A DNA stretch of 64,000 nt from Mesorhizobium sp. WSM3626. GTDB lineage: Bacteria > Pseudomonadota > Alphaproteobacteria > Rhizobiales > Rhizobiaceae. The stretch spans positions 154 to 64,153 of the forward strand of contig NZ_AZUY01000027.1 of assembly GCF_000513935.1 (NCBI RefSeq), written 5' to 3'. The first letter of the stretch is position 1, and each line of letters begins with the position of its first letter. A program made the translations under genes and the position numbers. This document shows, in pieces, positions 19,200-28,318 of the stretch. The notes beneath the pieces are model-generated. The model did no database searches. It was not told where the DNA came from and saw nothing but the letters and a program-made list of their open reading frames with translations.

Positions 19200-20121
19200 G
19201 CTGGATCTTCCCCGACGTGTTGCGGACGTAAAAGTAGAGGGCTACCAGCACCGCGGCCATCAGGATCAGCGCCTGGGCACAGCCAAGCGGCCAGTTGCGC
19301 CCGGAGCCGAACTGCTGGGCGATGAGATCGCCGATCATCAGGTGGATGCCGCCGCCAAGGATCAGCGGCGTCACATAGGCTCCGAGAGCCGGAATGAAGA
19401 CGAGCAGGCAGCCTGCGATGATGCCCGGCAGCGACAGCGGAATGATCACCCGCCAGAGAACTTGCCGGCGTGTCGCGTACAGGTCGTTGGCGGCCTCGAC
19501 CAGCCTGAAATCGAGCTTCTCCAGGCTGGCATAGAGCGGCAGGATCATGAACGGCAGAAACGAATACAGCAGGCCGAGCTGAATGGCGAAATTGGTGTAG
19601 AGCATGGTGATCGGCTTTTCGATCACGCCAAGCCCCATCAGCACATCGTTGATCAGGCCTTCATCGCGAATGATGAACATGATGGCCAGCGTACGCACCA
19701 ACAGGTTCGACCAGAACGGAATGGTGATCAGCAGCACCCACCAGTTACGCTGCGCCGGGGTTCGCGTCGCCATGAAATAGGCGGTTGGAAAACCAAGCAG
19801 CAGGCAGATGACCGTCGTCACTACCGCGAACAGGAACGAGCGCAGGTAGATGATCAGGAAATCCGGCGTGAACTGCAGCGTGTCGTCGAAAATATCGCGC
19901 TGAAACAGGAAGTTCAGATAGGCGTCCGTCGAAAACTTCCACTGCACGCCACCATAGGGCGCGGCCGCGAGAAACGAATAGATGCAGATGATCAGCAGCG
20001 GCAGCACGCCGAACACGCCGATGATGATCAGCGCCGGCATCGACAGCAGGCGGTGGCGGCGGCTGGCAGTCCGTGCCGCCTTGGCTTCGAACAACGCGGC
20101 CTGGGAAACAGCGTTTGTCAT
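19192..20121 (-). CDS. ABC transporter permease, PotH/PotB type
   Basis: A 309-residue inner-membrane permease, partner of the PotI-type subunit. Hydrophobic segments include LLSMPALIIIGVFGVLPLLI near the N-terminus, and the EAA coupling loop is LVEAANDLYATRRQVLWRVIIPLSLPGI. The long first periplasmic loop with FSTDAYLNFLF is typical of PotB/PotH proteins. Its start codon overlaps the stop of the ATPase gene by one base and its 3' end overlaps the next permease by eight bases, so the transporter is translated as a coupled unit. Gene order is ATPase, permease, permease, binding protein. Confidence 0.87.
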   Translation of the reverse strand: MTNAVSQAALFEAKAARTASRRHRLLSMPALIIIGVFGVLPLLIICIYSFLAAAPYGGVQWKFSTDAYLNFLFQRDIFDDTLQFTPDFLIIYLRSFLFAVVTTVICLLLGFPTAYFMATRTPAQRNWWVLLITIPFWSNLLVRTLAIMFIIRDEGLINDVLMGLGVIEKPITMLYTNFAIQLGLLYSFLPFMILPLYASLEKLDFRLVEAANDLYATRRQVLWRVIIPLSLPGIIAGCLLVFIPALGAYVTPLILGGGIHLMIGDLIAQQFGSGRNWPLGCAQALILMAAVLVALYFYVRNTSGKIQHG

Positions 20122-21284
20122 CAGTCCCTCAATATCCGCGCGCCGCCATCCTCGAAAACGATACCGACCTTGGCGCCCGGCTCGAATGCCACCGCGCTCG
20201 ACCGGCTGTTCTGATGGCGCACGATGAAATCGTCACCGCCATCCAGCTTCACGTGGTAGTGGGTGTCGGTGCCGAAGTAGACGACGTTGGACAAAGTTCC
20301 GGCGACCGTGCCCTTGGCCGCATCGGCAATCAGATCCGCATGTTCGGGCCGCACAACGACCGTCACCTCCCCGGAAGGTTCGAAGCTGTCGGGGAACCCC
20401 GCCGCCACCATCGCGTCGGAAGCGATCTTTACGGTGGCGACACCGGATTTCTTCGACACGACGGTGCCCTTCAGGAAATTGGTTTCGCCGATGAAGTCGG
20501 CGACGAAGCGCTCGGCCGGGCGGTCGTAGATGTCGTGCGGCGAGCCGACCTGCAGGATCTTGCCGGCCGACATCACCGCGATGCGGTCGGACATCGTCAG
20601 CGCTTCTTCCTGGTCGTGGGTGACGAAGATGAAGGTGATGCCGGTTTCGTGCTGCAGCCGCTTCAGCTCGATCTGCATCTCCTTGCGCAGCTTGTAGTCG
20701 AGCGCCGACAAGGGTTCGTCGAGCAGCAGCACCTTGGGCTGCGGCGCCAGTGCCCTGGCCAGCGCCACGCGCTGCTGCTGGCCGCCGGAGATCTGGCTGG
20801 TGCGGCGGCCGCTGAGCGCCTCCATCTTGACCAGCTTCAGCATCTCGCCGACGCGCGCCTTGATCTCGGCCTTCGGCTTGCCCAGCATTTCCAGGCCAAA
20901 GCCGATATTGTCGGCGACCGTCATATGGGGGAACAGCGCATAGGACTGGAAGACGGTGTTGACCGGCCGCTTGAACGGCGGCAGCGGCGCGATGTCCTGG
21001 CCATGGAGCAGGATTTCGCCGGCGCTTGGGAAATCGAAGCCGGCGATCAGCCGTAGAAGCGTCGTCTTGCCGCAGCCGGAAGGCCCCAGCAGCGTGAAAA
21101 ACTCATTTTCGCGGATTGAGACGGACACAGTGTCCAGCGCGGCGACTTGCGCCTCCCCCGTGCCGAAAACCTTGCGCACACGACGGACTTCGATCGCATT
21201 CTTACCCGGTTGTTCCGGCACGATTACCCCATTGAGAAAGCCTGCTCTTGGCGGCAGGTTTCGTTCCTGTTCGATTGTCATCAC
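20121..21284 (-). CDS. ABC transporter ATP-binding protein, PotA/PotG type
   Basis: A 387-residue ATPase energising the polyamine-type importer. Walker A is GPSGCGKTT at residues 67-75, the signature is SGGQQQR, Walker B is [13 protein letters not shown] and the switch histidine is in [10 protein letters not shown]. The C-terminal TOBE-like domain from about residue 270 ([25 protein letters not shown]) is typical of spermidine/putrescine transporters. The start is ATG at 21284 or 21281, two adjacent methionines. First gene of the four-gene transporter operon; it follows the amidohydrolase gene by 64 bases on the same strand, so the amidohydrolase may be co-transcribed. Confidence 0.9.
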   Translation of the reverse strand: MMTIEQERNLPPRAGFLNGVIVPEQPGKNAIEVRRVRKVFGTGEAQVAALDTVSVSIRENEFFTLLGPSGCGKTTLLRLIAGFDFPSAGEILLHGQDIAPLPPFKRPVNTVFQSYALFPHMTVADNIGFGLEMLGKPKAEIKARVGEMLKLVKMEALSGRRTSQISGGQQQRVALARALAPQPKVLLLDEPLSALDYKLRKEMQIELKRLQHETGITFIFVTHDQEEALTMSDRIAVMSAGKILQVGSPHDIYDRPAERFVADFIGETNFLKGTVVSKKSGVATVKIASDAMVAAGFPDSFEPSGEVTVVVRPEHADLIADAAKGTVAGTLSNVVYFGTDTHYHVKLDGGDDFIVRHQNSRSSAVAFEPGAKVGIVFEDGGARILRD

Positions 21285-21348
21285 ATGGCGGCCAGCTTGG
21301 CAACTGCGTAACTGAACCTGGATTCAGAAGGCAATTCCCATGCCACCG

Positions 21349-23022
21349 TCAGGCTTGGTATGTCACCTTGCCGCCGCAGATCGTCGTCACTGGCCGAACC
21401 GTATGCAGCGCTTCAGGCGCCGTCTTCTCGATATCGGCCGAGAGCACCACCAGATCGGCCAGATAGCCCGGCTTCAGGCGACCTTTGCGATTCTCGGCGA
21501 ATTCGGCATAGGCACCCTCCACCGTATAGGCCGCAAGCGACTCCTGCAGCGAGAAACTCTGGTCGGGATCGCCTTCTGCCCATGGTTTGCGCAGCACTGC
21601 CGCTTGAATGCCCAGGATCGGATCGACGGGCGACACCGGCCAGTCCGAAGCGAACACGACGCGCGCGCCGGCCGTCTTCAGCGTCCGCCAGGCGTAGCTC
21701 AGCGGCCATTTCTTGCGCCCGATGCGTGACAGCGTCGGTTCGAGCGGAAAGTTCAGGGCGCCTGGCGGATGCGGCGGCTGCATCGATGCGATGACGTCGA
21801 ATTCGGCAAAGCGCGGCACGTCGGCCTCGGTGGTCACTTCGATGTGCTCGATGCGATGCCGGCTGTCACGCTTACCATTCGCCTTCCGCGCCGCCTCGTA
21901 GCCGTCGAGCACGGCGCGCACGGCGCCGTCGCCGATCGAATGCACCGCGATCTGCAGGCCGCGACGATCAGCCTCCACCGCCACTTGCGCGAAATGCTCG
22001 GGCGAAAACAGCGGCTCGCCGACCCAGTCCGGACGATCCGCATAGGGCTCGACCATCACCGCCGTCCATGAATCGAGCACGCCGTCGTAGAACACCTTGA
22101 CCATGCCCGACGACAGCCACTCCGATTTGTAGGTCGAAGCCATCATCGATGCTTTTTCAAGCGCGTCGAGACCCATGAAGTTCTTGAAGTGGAAAGGAAT
22201 TTGCGTACGGCACAAGAGCCGCCCTTCCTGTTCGAGGCCGGCAAGCAGTTCAAGCTGGTAAAGGTTGCCGTCCATGTTCTGGATCGAGGTGATGCCATGG
22301 CGGGCGCACCATTCCAGCCCGCGATGCATCAGGTCGCGGTCGGCCGCGAGTTCGTCGGCGGACGGATAAGGGTGTGGTTCCTCGCCCGCCAGCCCGAGCC
22401 GCGTCCGGTTCTGACCGTAGAACTCCAGGATCGGACCGAACGCCTCGCCTTCGCGCAATTCGCCCGACGCCAGTCCATCGGCGCCCATGACGATCTCATT
22501 GCCCGGCCCCACTTGCTTGCCGCGCAGCAGGCCGGCCTCTTCCAGCGCCTTGGTGTTCGCCCACATGGTGTGATGGTCGGAGGCCGACATGGCGAAGGGA
22601 CGGTCGGCAATGATGCGGTCGAGATGGTGGCGCGTAACCGGCTCGGGCAGGATCGCATAGTTGACGCCGGCGCCCACCAGCAATTTGGCATTCGGCCGTT
22701 TGGCGGCGTAGGCCTGGATCGAATCGCGCAAGGCATCGAAGCCATGCACGCCCGCCAGGTGCAGATTGTCGAGTTCCGCCGCGCCGCCGAAAAGATGCAT
22801 ATGCGCTTCGATGAAGCCCGGGATCACCGAACCGCCCTTGGCGTCGATGACCTTGGTACCCGATCCCTTGAACTCTTCGATGGCGGTTCTGCTGCCAATG
22901 GCGATGATGGCGCCGTCCTTGACGGCGACGGCCTCGGCGGCGGGATTGTCACCGTCCATGGTCAGCACACGGCCGTTGACGACAATCAGATCCGCACTAT
23001 CACCCGCACCCGTGACCGACAT
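21349..23022 (-). CDS. Amidohydrolase_3-family metal-dependent hydrolase (YtcJ-like)
   Basis: 557 residues from the ATG at 23022, chosen because GGAG lies 6-9 bases upstream and the protein then begins as usual with a short strand followed by DLIVVNGRVLTMDG; the frame stays open to 23406 but runs into the regulator region. Metal-binding motifs are visible: HMH in PGFIEAHMHLFGG, H in IAVHSIGDGAV, H in HRIEHIEVTTE and D in VFASDWPVSPVDP. The family hydrolyses amides and formamides of varied small molecules. It lies upstream of, and in the same direction as, the polyamine-type transporter and is divergent from a TetR gene, so it is probably induced together with uptake. Confidence 0.88.
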   Translation of the reverse strand: MSVTGAGDSADLIVVNGRVLTMDGDNPAAEAVAVKDGAIIAIGSRTAIEEFKGSGTKVIDAKGGSVIPGFIEAHMHLFGGAAELDNLHLAGVHGFDALRDSIQAYAAKRPNAKLLVGAGVNYAILPEPVTRHHLDRIIADRPFAMSASDHHTMWANTKALEEAGLLRGKQVGPGNEIVMGADGLASGELREGEAFGPILEFYGQNRTRLGLAGEEPHPYPSADELAADRDLMHRGLEWCARHGITSIQNMDGNLYQLELLAGLEQEGRLLCRTQIPFHFKNFMGLDALEKASMMASTYKSEWLSSGMVKVFYDGVLDSWTAVMVEPYADRPDWVGEPLFSPEHFAQVAVEADRRGLQIAVHSIGDGAVRAVLDGYEAARKANGKRDSRHRIEHIEVTTEADVPRFAEFDVIASMQPPHPPGALNFPLEPTLSRIGRKKWPLSYAWRTLKTAGARVVFASDWPVSPVDPILGIQAAVLRKPWAEGDPDQSFSLQESLAAYTVEGAYAEFAENRKGRLKPGYLADLVVLSADIEKTAPEALHTVRPVTTICGGKVTYQA

Positions 23023-23166
23023 CGCGACTCCGCGTTTTTTGACGACTGACTCAGACCGGTAAAGCTCGCTCCAACGACCTGCACACCACGGCGCGGCGCT
23101 ATCGGACAACGAATGATGCCAGTGCGCTGTCTTCGAAATTCCCCTTGTTATCCCAAGAGACAGCGT

Positions 23167-23191
23167 GAATAAAGAATGCGACTGATTATTC
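23167..23191. promoter_or_regulatory. Candidate TetR operator in the divergent region
   Basis: The 258-base gap between the amidohydrolase and the TetR gene contains GAATAA-N13-TTATTC at 23167-23191, an inverted repeat of plausible operator size, and a 10-base palindrome GAAGCGCTTC at 23232-23241. One of them may be the binding site of the adjacent regulator. Both divergent promoters must also lie here. This rests on symmetry and location only. Confidence 0.3.
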
Positions 23192-23280
23192 GCGTTTGTC
23201 AACATGCCGGATTTAGAATGTATTGTGAACAGAAGCGCTTCGCTTGTGTTGGGACCAGGCGGGAACGAGGGCATCAAGCA

Positions 23281-23934
23281 GTGAAGCGCAGTCTCGACCG
23301 CAAAACCAGGATAGCGCTCGAGCCGCGCAAGCAGCCGCGGCAACAGCGGTCTAGCAAGGTGGTCGACAGGATTCTCGACGCGGCGCTGATCCTGACGCGG
23401 GAGCAAGGAACCAAGACGCCGACGACGCTCGCCATCGCGCAGCGCGCGGGGCTGTCGGTCGGTTCGATCTACCAGTACTTTCCCAACAAGGAAGCCATTC
23501 TTCTGGATCTCGCCCGGCGCTGGCTGTCATCCTTTCCCGAGGTGATCGCGAGGCGCATCAAGGTCGCCCCGCCCACCAACCGCGAAGAGTTCCGGCGCGA
23601 AGTGCGCAAGCTCTTCATCGACACATCGAAGCTCTATCTCGAAAACGCCACCCTGATGCCGGTGATCGAGGCCATCTCGGGCAATGCGGACCTGCGGCCG
23701 ATCCAGAACGAATATGACGACCAGATCATCGCCCTCTATGCCGCATGGCTGCAGCATGTGAACCCGGCACTCGAAGGCAAGATCGCCAGCCGGCTCGGGG
23801 TGGTGATGATGGAGGTCGGGCATGCCTGCCGGCTCGTGGGGCTGAAGAAGGACCGCAGGACATTCGACCTCATCGAGGACGATGTCGAAACCATGTGGCT
23901 CGCTCTGCTGAGCCCCTATCTCAATCTTGGCTGA
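23281..23934 (+). CDS. TetR-family transcriptional regulator
   Basis: 217 residues from the GTG at 23281. The N-terminal TetR helix-turn-helix spans about residues 25-70: RILDAALILTREQG, then TLAIAQRAGLSVGSIYQYFPNKEAIL. The C-terminal ligand domain is not diagnostic. An in-frame ATG at 23176 would add 35 poorly conserved-looking residues and leave less room for promoters, so the GTG is preferred, though a ribosome site is weak at both. It is divergent from the amidohydrolase and 83 bases upstream of the acetylpolyamine amidohydrolase gene, so it probably represses one or both in response to an acylated amine. Effector inferred. Confidence 0.85.
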   Translation: MKRSLDRKTRIALEPRKQPRQQRSSKVVDRILDAALILTREQGTKTPTTLAIAQRAGLSVGSIYQYFPNKEAILLDLARRWLSSFPEVIARRIKVAPPTNREEFRREVRKLFIDTSKLYLENATLMPVIEAISGNADLRPIQNEYDDQIIALYAAWLQHVNPALEGKIASRLGVVMMEVGHACRLVGLKKDRRTFDLIEDDVETMWLALLSPYLNLG

Positions 23935-24017
23935 CCGGTTTCAACGCAATTCCGGACGGAAAACCGCTTCACACCCTTCCTGGTATTGCCTTAGTTGCGC
24001 ACTTTGAGAGGAATTTC

Positions 24018-25049
24018 ATGAAGACTGTCTATTCGCCGCTTCACGCCGGTCATGCCGGCCAAATGGAACTGGTTACCTCAGCCATCGTGCCCGGCTTTGA
24101 AAAGCCCTCGCGCGCGGAATTCATCAAGGCGCGGGTCGAAAGCGAGAAGCTCGGTCCGATCATAGCGCCGGTCGAGCACGACCTTGCCGCCGCCAAGCGC
24201 GTCCACAGGGCCGACTACATCGACTTCCTGCCGACCGTCTGGCCGCAATGGGTGGAATCCGGCTTCACGGGCTCGGCCATGCCCTTCACCTGGCCGACGC
24301 GCGGCCTGCGCGGCGACGTGCCGCCCAAGCGCATCGATGCCCTGCTCGGCTACTATTCCTTCGACGGCGGCGCCACCTTCGTCGAGGGCACCTGGACCGC
24401 GATCAAATCGTCCTTTGACGTCGCGCTGACCGCAGCCGGCCTGGTCAAGGACGGCGAGAGATCGGCCTTCGCGCTCTGCCGTCCGCCCGGCCACCATGCC
24501 GGCGCCGGCTTCATGGGCGGCTATTGCTACATCAACAACGCCGCGGTCGCCGCGCAATGGTTTCGTGACCAGGGTGCCAAACGGGTCTCGATCCTCGACG
24601 TCGATTATCACCACGGCAATGGCACGCAGGAGATATTCTATGATCGCGCCGACGTGCAGGTTCTCAACCTGCACGGCGATCCGATGGTCGAGTACCCCTT
24701 CTTCCTCGGCCATTCCGATGAGCGCGGCGCGGGCGCGGGCGAAGGTTTCAACATCAACTACCCCATGCCCTTCGGCACCGGTTGGGATGCCTGGAATGCC
24801 TCACTCGAGGATGCCTGCGCCAGGCTCGCCGCATACGCGCCCGACATCGTCATCGTCTCGCTCGGCGTCGACACCTTCGAGAAGGACCCGATCAGCCAGT
24901 TCAAGCTGAAAAGCCCCGACTATCCGAAGATCGGCCGGCGCATCGCCAAACTCGGCCTGCCGACGCTGTTCGTCCAGGAAGGCGGCTATGCCGTCGAGGA
25001 GATCGGCATCAACGCCGTCGGCGTGCTGACCGGCTTCGAGGATCGGTAA
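24018..25049 (+). CDS. aphA: Acetylpolyamine amidohydrolase (histone-deacetylase family)
   Basis: A 343-residue zinc hydrolase of the HDAC fold. The metal ligands and catalytic residues are readable: His159-His160 in RPPGHHAG, Asp196 and His198 in DVDYHHGNG, Asp285 in SLGVDTFEKDP and Tyr324 in QEGGYAVEE. These sit one residue from the set described for the acetylpolyamine amidohydrolase of Mycoplana ramosa, and the overall length agrees. It removes acetyl groups from acetylputrescine or acetylspermidine, giving free polyamine. The ATG at 24018 has GAGAGGAA upstream. The context of a polyamine-type importer, amidohydrolase and TetR regulator supports polyamine scavenging. Transcription ends at a clear terminator 37 bases downstream. 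Confidence 0.92.
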   Translation: MKTVYSPLHAGHAGQMELVTSAIVPGFEKPSRAEFIKARVESEKLGPIIAPVEHDLAAAKRVHRADYIDFLPTVWPQWVESGFTGSAMPFTWPTRGLRGDVPPKRIDALLGYYSFDGGATFVEGTWTAIKSSFDVALTAAGLVKDGERSAFALCRPPGHHAGAGFMGGYCYINNAAVAAQWFRDQGAKRVSILDVDYHHGNGTQEIFYDRADVQVLNLHGDPMVEYPFFLGHSDERGAGAGEGFNINYPMPFGTGWDAWNASLEDACARLAAYAPDIVIVSLGVDTFEKDPISQFKLKSPDYPKIGRRIAKLGLPTLFVQEGGYAVEEIGINAVGVLTGFEDR

Positions 25050-25086
25050 GCCTGCCAGCAAATCCAGGCGAGCAACGACAGATAGT

Positions 25087-25112
25087 AAAAGGGCGGCGTG
25101 GCCGCCCTTTTT
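25087..25112 (+). terminator. Rho-independent terminator after aphA
   Basis: A perfect stem AAAAGGGCGGC / GCCGCCCTTTT with a 3-base loop (GTG) and a T-run. Because the left arm starts with A's it can also work on the minus strand and end transcription of the convergent TMEM43-type gene, whose stop is at 25118. Confidence 0.9.
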
Positions 25113-25117
25113 GCAAG

Positions 25118-26311
25118 CTACGTTGCGATGCCAGTGCTCGGCGCGGCCATTGGCGCGGCTGCCCTGCGTGATCGTCCGAGATAATAGACCGCCGCCGCCG
25201 CGACGACGCCGACCGCCAGGATGGCCGCTGCCAGAACCGGCCGATACCAGAACCAGGCAATCGCGATTGTCGTGGCGCCGACCAGGATCGCCAGGAAGAA
25301 GGCGATGATGCCGGTTCCCATCCGCGCCATGCTGCCAAGGAACGGGATCACGTCGAGGATCACGCCAATCGGGCTGAGGAACAGCGCAAAGCCGATGGTC
25401 AGCAATAAAAGGCCGGCAACGCGCAGCAGCCAGGTAATCAGCGTGTTGGCGCTGACCGCCTCGGCGAACATCTTGTCGGCCGGCACCGAGCCGGTGTCGA
25501 CCATCAGCAGCGCATCGCCCGCCTGCGTCTGGTAGGGCTCGAATCGGCTGCCGGCCTGGCGCGCCACGATGCTGACCACGCCGAGCGGCGCCAACTCGTA
25601 GCCGATACGGTAGTCGCCTAGCGCGGGCGTCGTGTTGTCGCTGCCGAGATAGATCTTGCCATCGACTATGCTGAGCGGCTTCGTCCCGGTGTAGGCGGCC
25701 TGGATCGCGGCTGACTGGCTGGCCGACAACGAAAGACCCTTGTCGCCATCGATGCGATCCAGCACCGGCGTATCGAGATCGAAAGCGCCAAGCTTGCCCT
25801 GTGGAATCTGAAAGGCACGGCCGTGGATCGCCATCGGCGGATTCTGATGGCCGTCGGGCTTCTTGAAGTCCGACGAATCGATCTGGCTGTCGTCCCACAC
25901 CTTCGAATAGCTGTAGGTCGTCTCCGTCTCCTCGCCGCCGCCAAGCTTCTTGGTGGTTTCCGATTTGGACTCTTCCTTCCACTGATACATCTCGACGCCG
26001 CGCGACAGGCGCAGCCCTTGCGCCGTGATGCCGAAATCCGGATCCGCCAAGCTGCTGTCCGCCGTCACTGGCCCGCTGACATGCACCAGTTTGCCTTCAT
26101 TGGCGGCATCGGAACTATCAGCCTCCACCGAGACCACGGCACCAGAGCCCTCGGCCAGCGAGCGCGCCGTCTGCACCGCACGGCCTTCGTTCCAGAACAG
26201 CCCTATCACCATCAGCACGATCAACAGCAGGCCGAAGATAACCCCGCCGACCGCGCGCTTGATCCGCCCGAACCACGAGATTGAAGTAACTTCCCGAAAT
26301 GAATCGCTCAT
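25118..26311 (-). CDS. TMEM43-family membrane protein
   Basis: 397 residues. One membrane segment lies near the N-terminus (VGGVIFGLLLIVLMVIGLFW, about residues 22-43), then a soluble domain of about 240 residues, then three or four membrane segments at the C-terminus (LLRVAGLLLLTIGFALFL, TGIIAFFLAILVGATTIAIAWFW, LAAAILAVGVVAAAAVYYLG). This is the TMEM43 arrangement; the eukaryotic member is an inner-nuclear-membrane protein and the bacterial function is not established. Start at 26311 is set by GGGGGA seven bases upstream; an ATG nine codons further up lacks such a site. It stands alone, convergent with aphA and divergent from the visN region. Confidence 0.83.
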   Translation of the reverse strand: MSDSFREVTSISWFGRIKRAVGGVIFGLLLIVLMVIGLFWNEGRAVQTARSLAEGSGAVVSVEADSSDAANEGKLVHVSGPVTADSSLADPDFGITAQGLRLSRGVEMYQWKEESKSETTKKLGGGEETETTYSYSKVWDDSQIDSSDFKKPDGHQNPPMAIHGRAFQIPQGKLGAFDLDTPVLDRIDGDKGLSLSASQSAAIQAAYTGTKPLSIVDGKIYLGSDNTTPALGDYRIGYELAPLGVVSIVARQAGSRFEPYQTQAGDALLMVDTGSVPADKMFAEAVSANTLITWLLRVAGLLLLTIGFALFLSPIGVILDVIPFLGSMARMGTGIIAFFLAILVGATTIAIAWFWYRPVLAAAILAVGVVAAAAVYYLGRSRRAAAPMAAPSTGIAT

Positions 26312-26816
26312 TGTTTCCCCCGAGACCAACCTTGCCAAGACCCGAGTAGCGCCGCAGCGGACAACCGCATTCCGCGCTGCCGACCTTGCGCTCGACTGCC
26401 GGGGGTGCCCACCCCTTCGGCACGAGCGAAACTACCGCAACGGCCCGGACGCTGATATGGCCTACGCGCACAGTCCCGGTATTTTCGCCCCTTAATGGCT
26501 CCGAAAGCTCCCCTGAGTCGCAAGCAGAGTCCCCCAGATTCGATTTTGTCGAATCGCGTTTGATGTCGGATTCATCTGCGGGTAGATTAGACCCGAATCA
26601 GCCGGTCCTCGGGGGGCGCGGCGACCACCCAAAGTCTCACGTTCCGGACTTCTCCGGCGCCAGACGCGGATGTCTTCGCGTTCCCTGAATGGATTCCGTC
26701 TGGTTGGGCGCGGCCCCGCGCCTCGTGTGTGTCTCGTAAAAGTAATGCGTTTTCGGGTTCGGCGGCTGGCTCTCCAGCAACCGGACATCAGCATCGATTC
26801 CGGCCAAAAGCAGCAG
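26312..26816. promoter_or_regulatory. 505-base divergent intergenic region upstream of visN
   Basis: The longest non-coding stretch in the window. It must contain the promoter of the TMEM43-type gene and of the flagellar master operon visNR. At 26537-26555 there is a perfect hairpin, GATTCGA / TCGAATC with loop TTTTG, followed by more GATTC/GAATC copies (about 26570 and 26593). This is a candidate operator or leader structure. The visN frame is open upstream to 26670 but that part does not look coding. Confidence 0.45.
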
Positions 26817-27527
26817 ATGAGCAGTCCCGCCGCGCCTCTTCAATCCGACACATTGGGCTCGCGCCTGACGTCGCGCGGTGATCTCACCAGCTTCTTCATG
26901 GAGCTGACCGCCGAGATCGGCGCCGACAGCTACATGCTGGTCGCCATCGTCCATGACCAGGACCGCAACGACGCGCGTATCGTCTCCTCGAACTGGATCT
27001 TCGACGCCATCGAGCTGATCGGCAAGCGGCTGATCGCCGGCCTTGCCCAGGGACCGCTCACCGCAGCACCCGGCATCCGTCCGACACCGCTGGTGGCGGC
27101 CCAGGCGCCGGATGCCGACGGGCTGGTCTCGGGTGAAGAGGCCCGGCTGCTCGACGTGCTCGGCCATGCCGAGATCTATTCACTGCGGCTGAATGTCGGC
27201 CGTCAGCGCCTGTTCGCCTTGTTCTCGGCGGCGGCCGCCGGCCGGATCGACCAGCCGGCGCTGATGAAGGCGCAACTGAAATGCTGCTACGCGCTCTCGC
27301 ACATTCCGCAGTTGATCGCCGCCGCGGCCATGCAGGATCCGCTGTCGGACCGTGAGCGCGAATGCCTGTTCTGGGTCTCGGAAGGCAAGACCACCGACGA
27401 GGTGGCCGTCATCCTCGGCGTCTCCTCAAACACCGTCAACAGCTACATCACCCACGCCATCCAGAAATTCGCGGCCAGCAACCGTGCGATGGCCATCGCC
27501 ACGGCGATCAGGAGTGGCATCATTTGA
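26817..27527 (+). CDS. visN: VisN, LuxR-type flagellar master regulator subunit
   Basis: 236 residues from the ATG at 26817. The C-terminal LuxR/GerE helix-turn-helix is clear at about residues 170-232: LSDRERECLFWVSEGKTTDEV, then SSNTVNSYITHAIQKF. The N-terminal part resembles an autoinducer-binding-like domain (DLTSFFMELTAEIGADSYM). In Sinorhizobium VisN and VisR form a heterodimer at the top of the flagellar and motility hierarchy, activating rem. The stop codon overlaps the visR start, so the two subunits are made together. An upstream ATG at 26745 is possible but less likely. No N-acyl-homoserine-lactone synthase gene is near. Confidence 0.88.
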   Translation: MSSPAAPLQSDTLGSRLTSRGDLTSFFMELTAEIGADSYMLVAIVHDQDRNDARIVSSNWIFDAIELIGKRLIAGLAQGPLTAAPGIRPTPLVAAQAPDADGLVSGEEARLLDVLGHAEIYSLRLNVGRQRLFALFSAAAAGRIDQPALMKAQLKCCYALSHIPQLIAAAAMQDPLSDRERECLFWVSEGKTTDEVAVILGVSSNTVNSYITHAIQKFAASNRAMAIATAIRSGII

Positions 27528-28294
27528 AACACACCGAGATCAAGGACGCTGCGGAAGCCCTTTTCAACGAGCAGCGCAGCCCTTTCGGCGCCTTCTCGCT
27601 GGGATCCGAAACACATCACGCCGTCACCATTCCCGATGCGGTGCGCCGCTGCCGCTGGATATCAGTCGACATCAACGCCTCGGCCTTCGGCCTGTTCTTC
27701 GTCAGCCCGTCGCCGGAGCGCGCCCGGCTGGTCCCGTGCTTTGATTCCGATTATCCCAGCGTCGCGGTGGCGTCGAAATTCATTTCAGGCGCCAATGGCG
27801 AGGAGATCGTTCGCCATAGTCGGATTTCGACCGAGCCGCGCTGGTGGACGGATGATGGCGTGGCGGCCATGGCCGACATGTTCGGCAATCTCGCCTGGAC
27901 CGGACAGATGGCGCCGCTGACACCCGGATCGAGCGGCATTGCCTTTCCCGTCCATGCCGATCGGGGTCAATGCGGCCTCGTCGTCTTCCTGGGATCGGAG
28001 ATCACGCTGCCGCAGGATGCGCTCTACGAGATCCACGCTCGCTGCTTTTCGCTGTTCGCCGCCGTCGCGCGGATGCGTCCGGGCGATGTTGGCAGAATGC
28101 GGTCGATCTCCAAGCGCGAGCTCGAATGCCTGAAGCTGACCGCCAACGGCAACACCAGCGAGGAGATCGCGCGGCTCCTGAAACTATCGGTGCACACCGC
28201 CAACCAGTACCTCACCCAGTCGACCCAGAAGCTCAACGCCGTCAACCGCAACCAGGCGGTCGCCAAGGCGCTGCGGCTGGGACTTATCGAGTAG
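27524..28294 (+). CDS. visR: VisR, LuxR-type flagellar master regulator subunit
   Basis: 256 residues if started at TTG 27524, which overlaps the visN stop (TTGA) and has AGGAG nine bases upstream; no ATG in frame is better placed. C-terminal LuxR helix-turn-helix at about residues 193-250: ISKRELECLKLTANGNTSEEI, then LSVHTANQYLTQSTQKL. It is the partner of VisN in the heterodimer that switches on flagellar genes. Paralogous to VisN in architecture. It converges on the minus-strand flhB operon with 24 bases between stop codons and no visible terminator. Confidence 0.88.
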   Translation: MKHTEIKDAAEALFNEQRSPFGAFSLGSETHHAVTIPDAVRRCRWISVDINASAFGLFFVSPSPERARLVPCFDSDYPSVAVASKFISGANGEEIVRHSRISTEPRWWTDDGVAAMADMFGNLAWTGQMAPLTPGSSGIAFPVHADRGQCGLVVFLGSEITLPQDALYEIHARCFSLFAAVARMRPGDVGRMRSISKRELECLKLTANGNTSEEIARLLKLSVHTANQYLTQSTQKLNAVNRNQAVAKALRLGLIE

Positions 28295-28318
28295 CCGCTA
28301 TCGGCTGACCGAAGCGCT

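Noticed and set aside
23023..23406. N-terminal extension of the amidohydrolase up to 23406
   Set aside because: The extension has no family similarity, would run into the divergent regulator, and a good ribosome site precedes the ATG at 23022.
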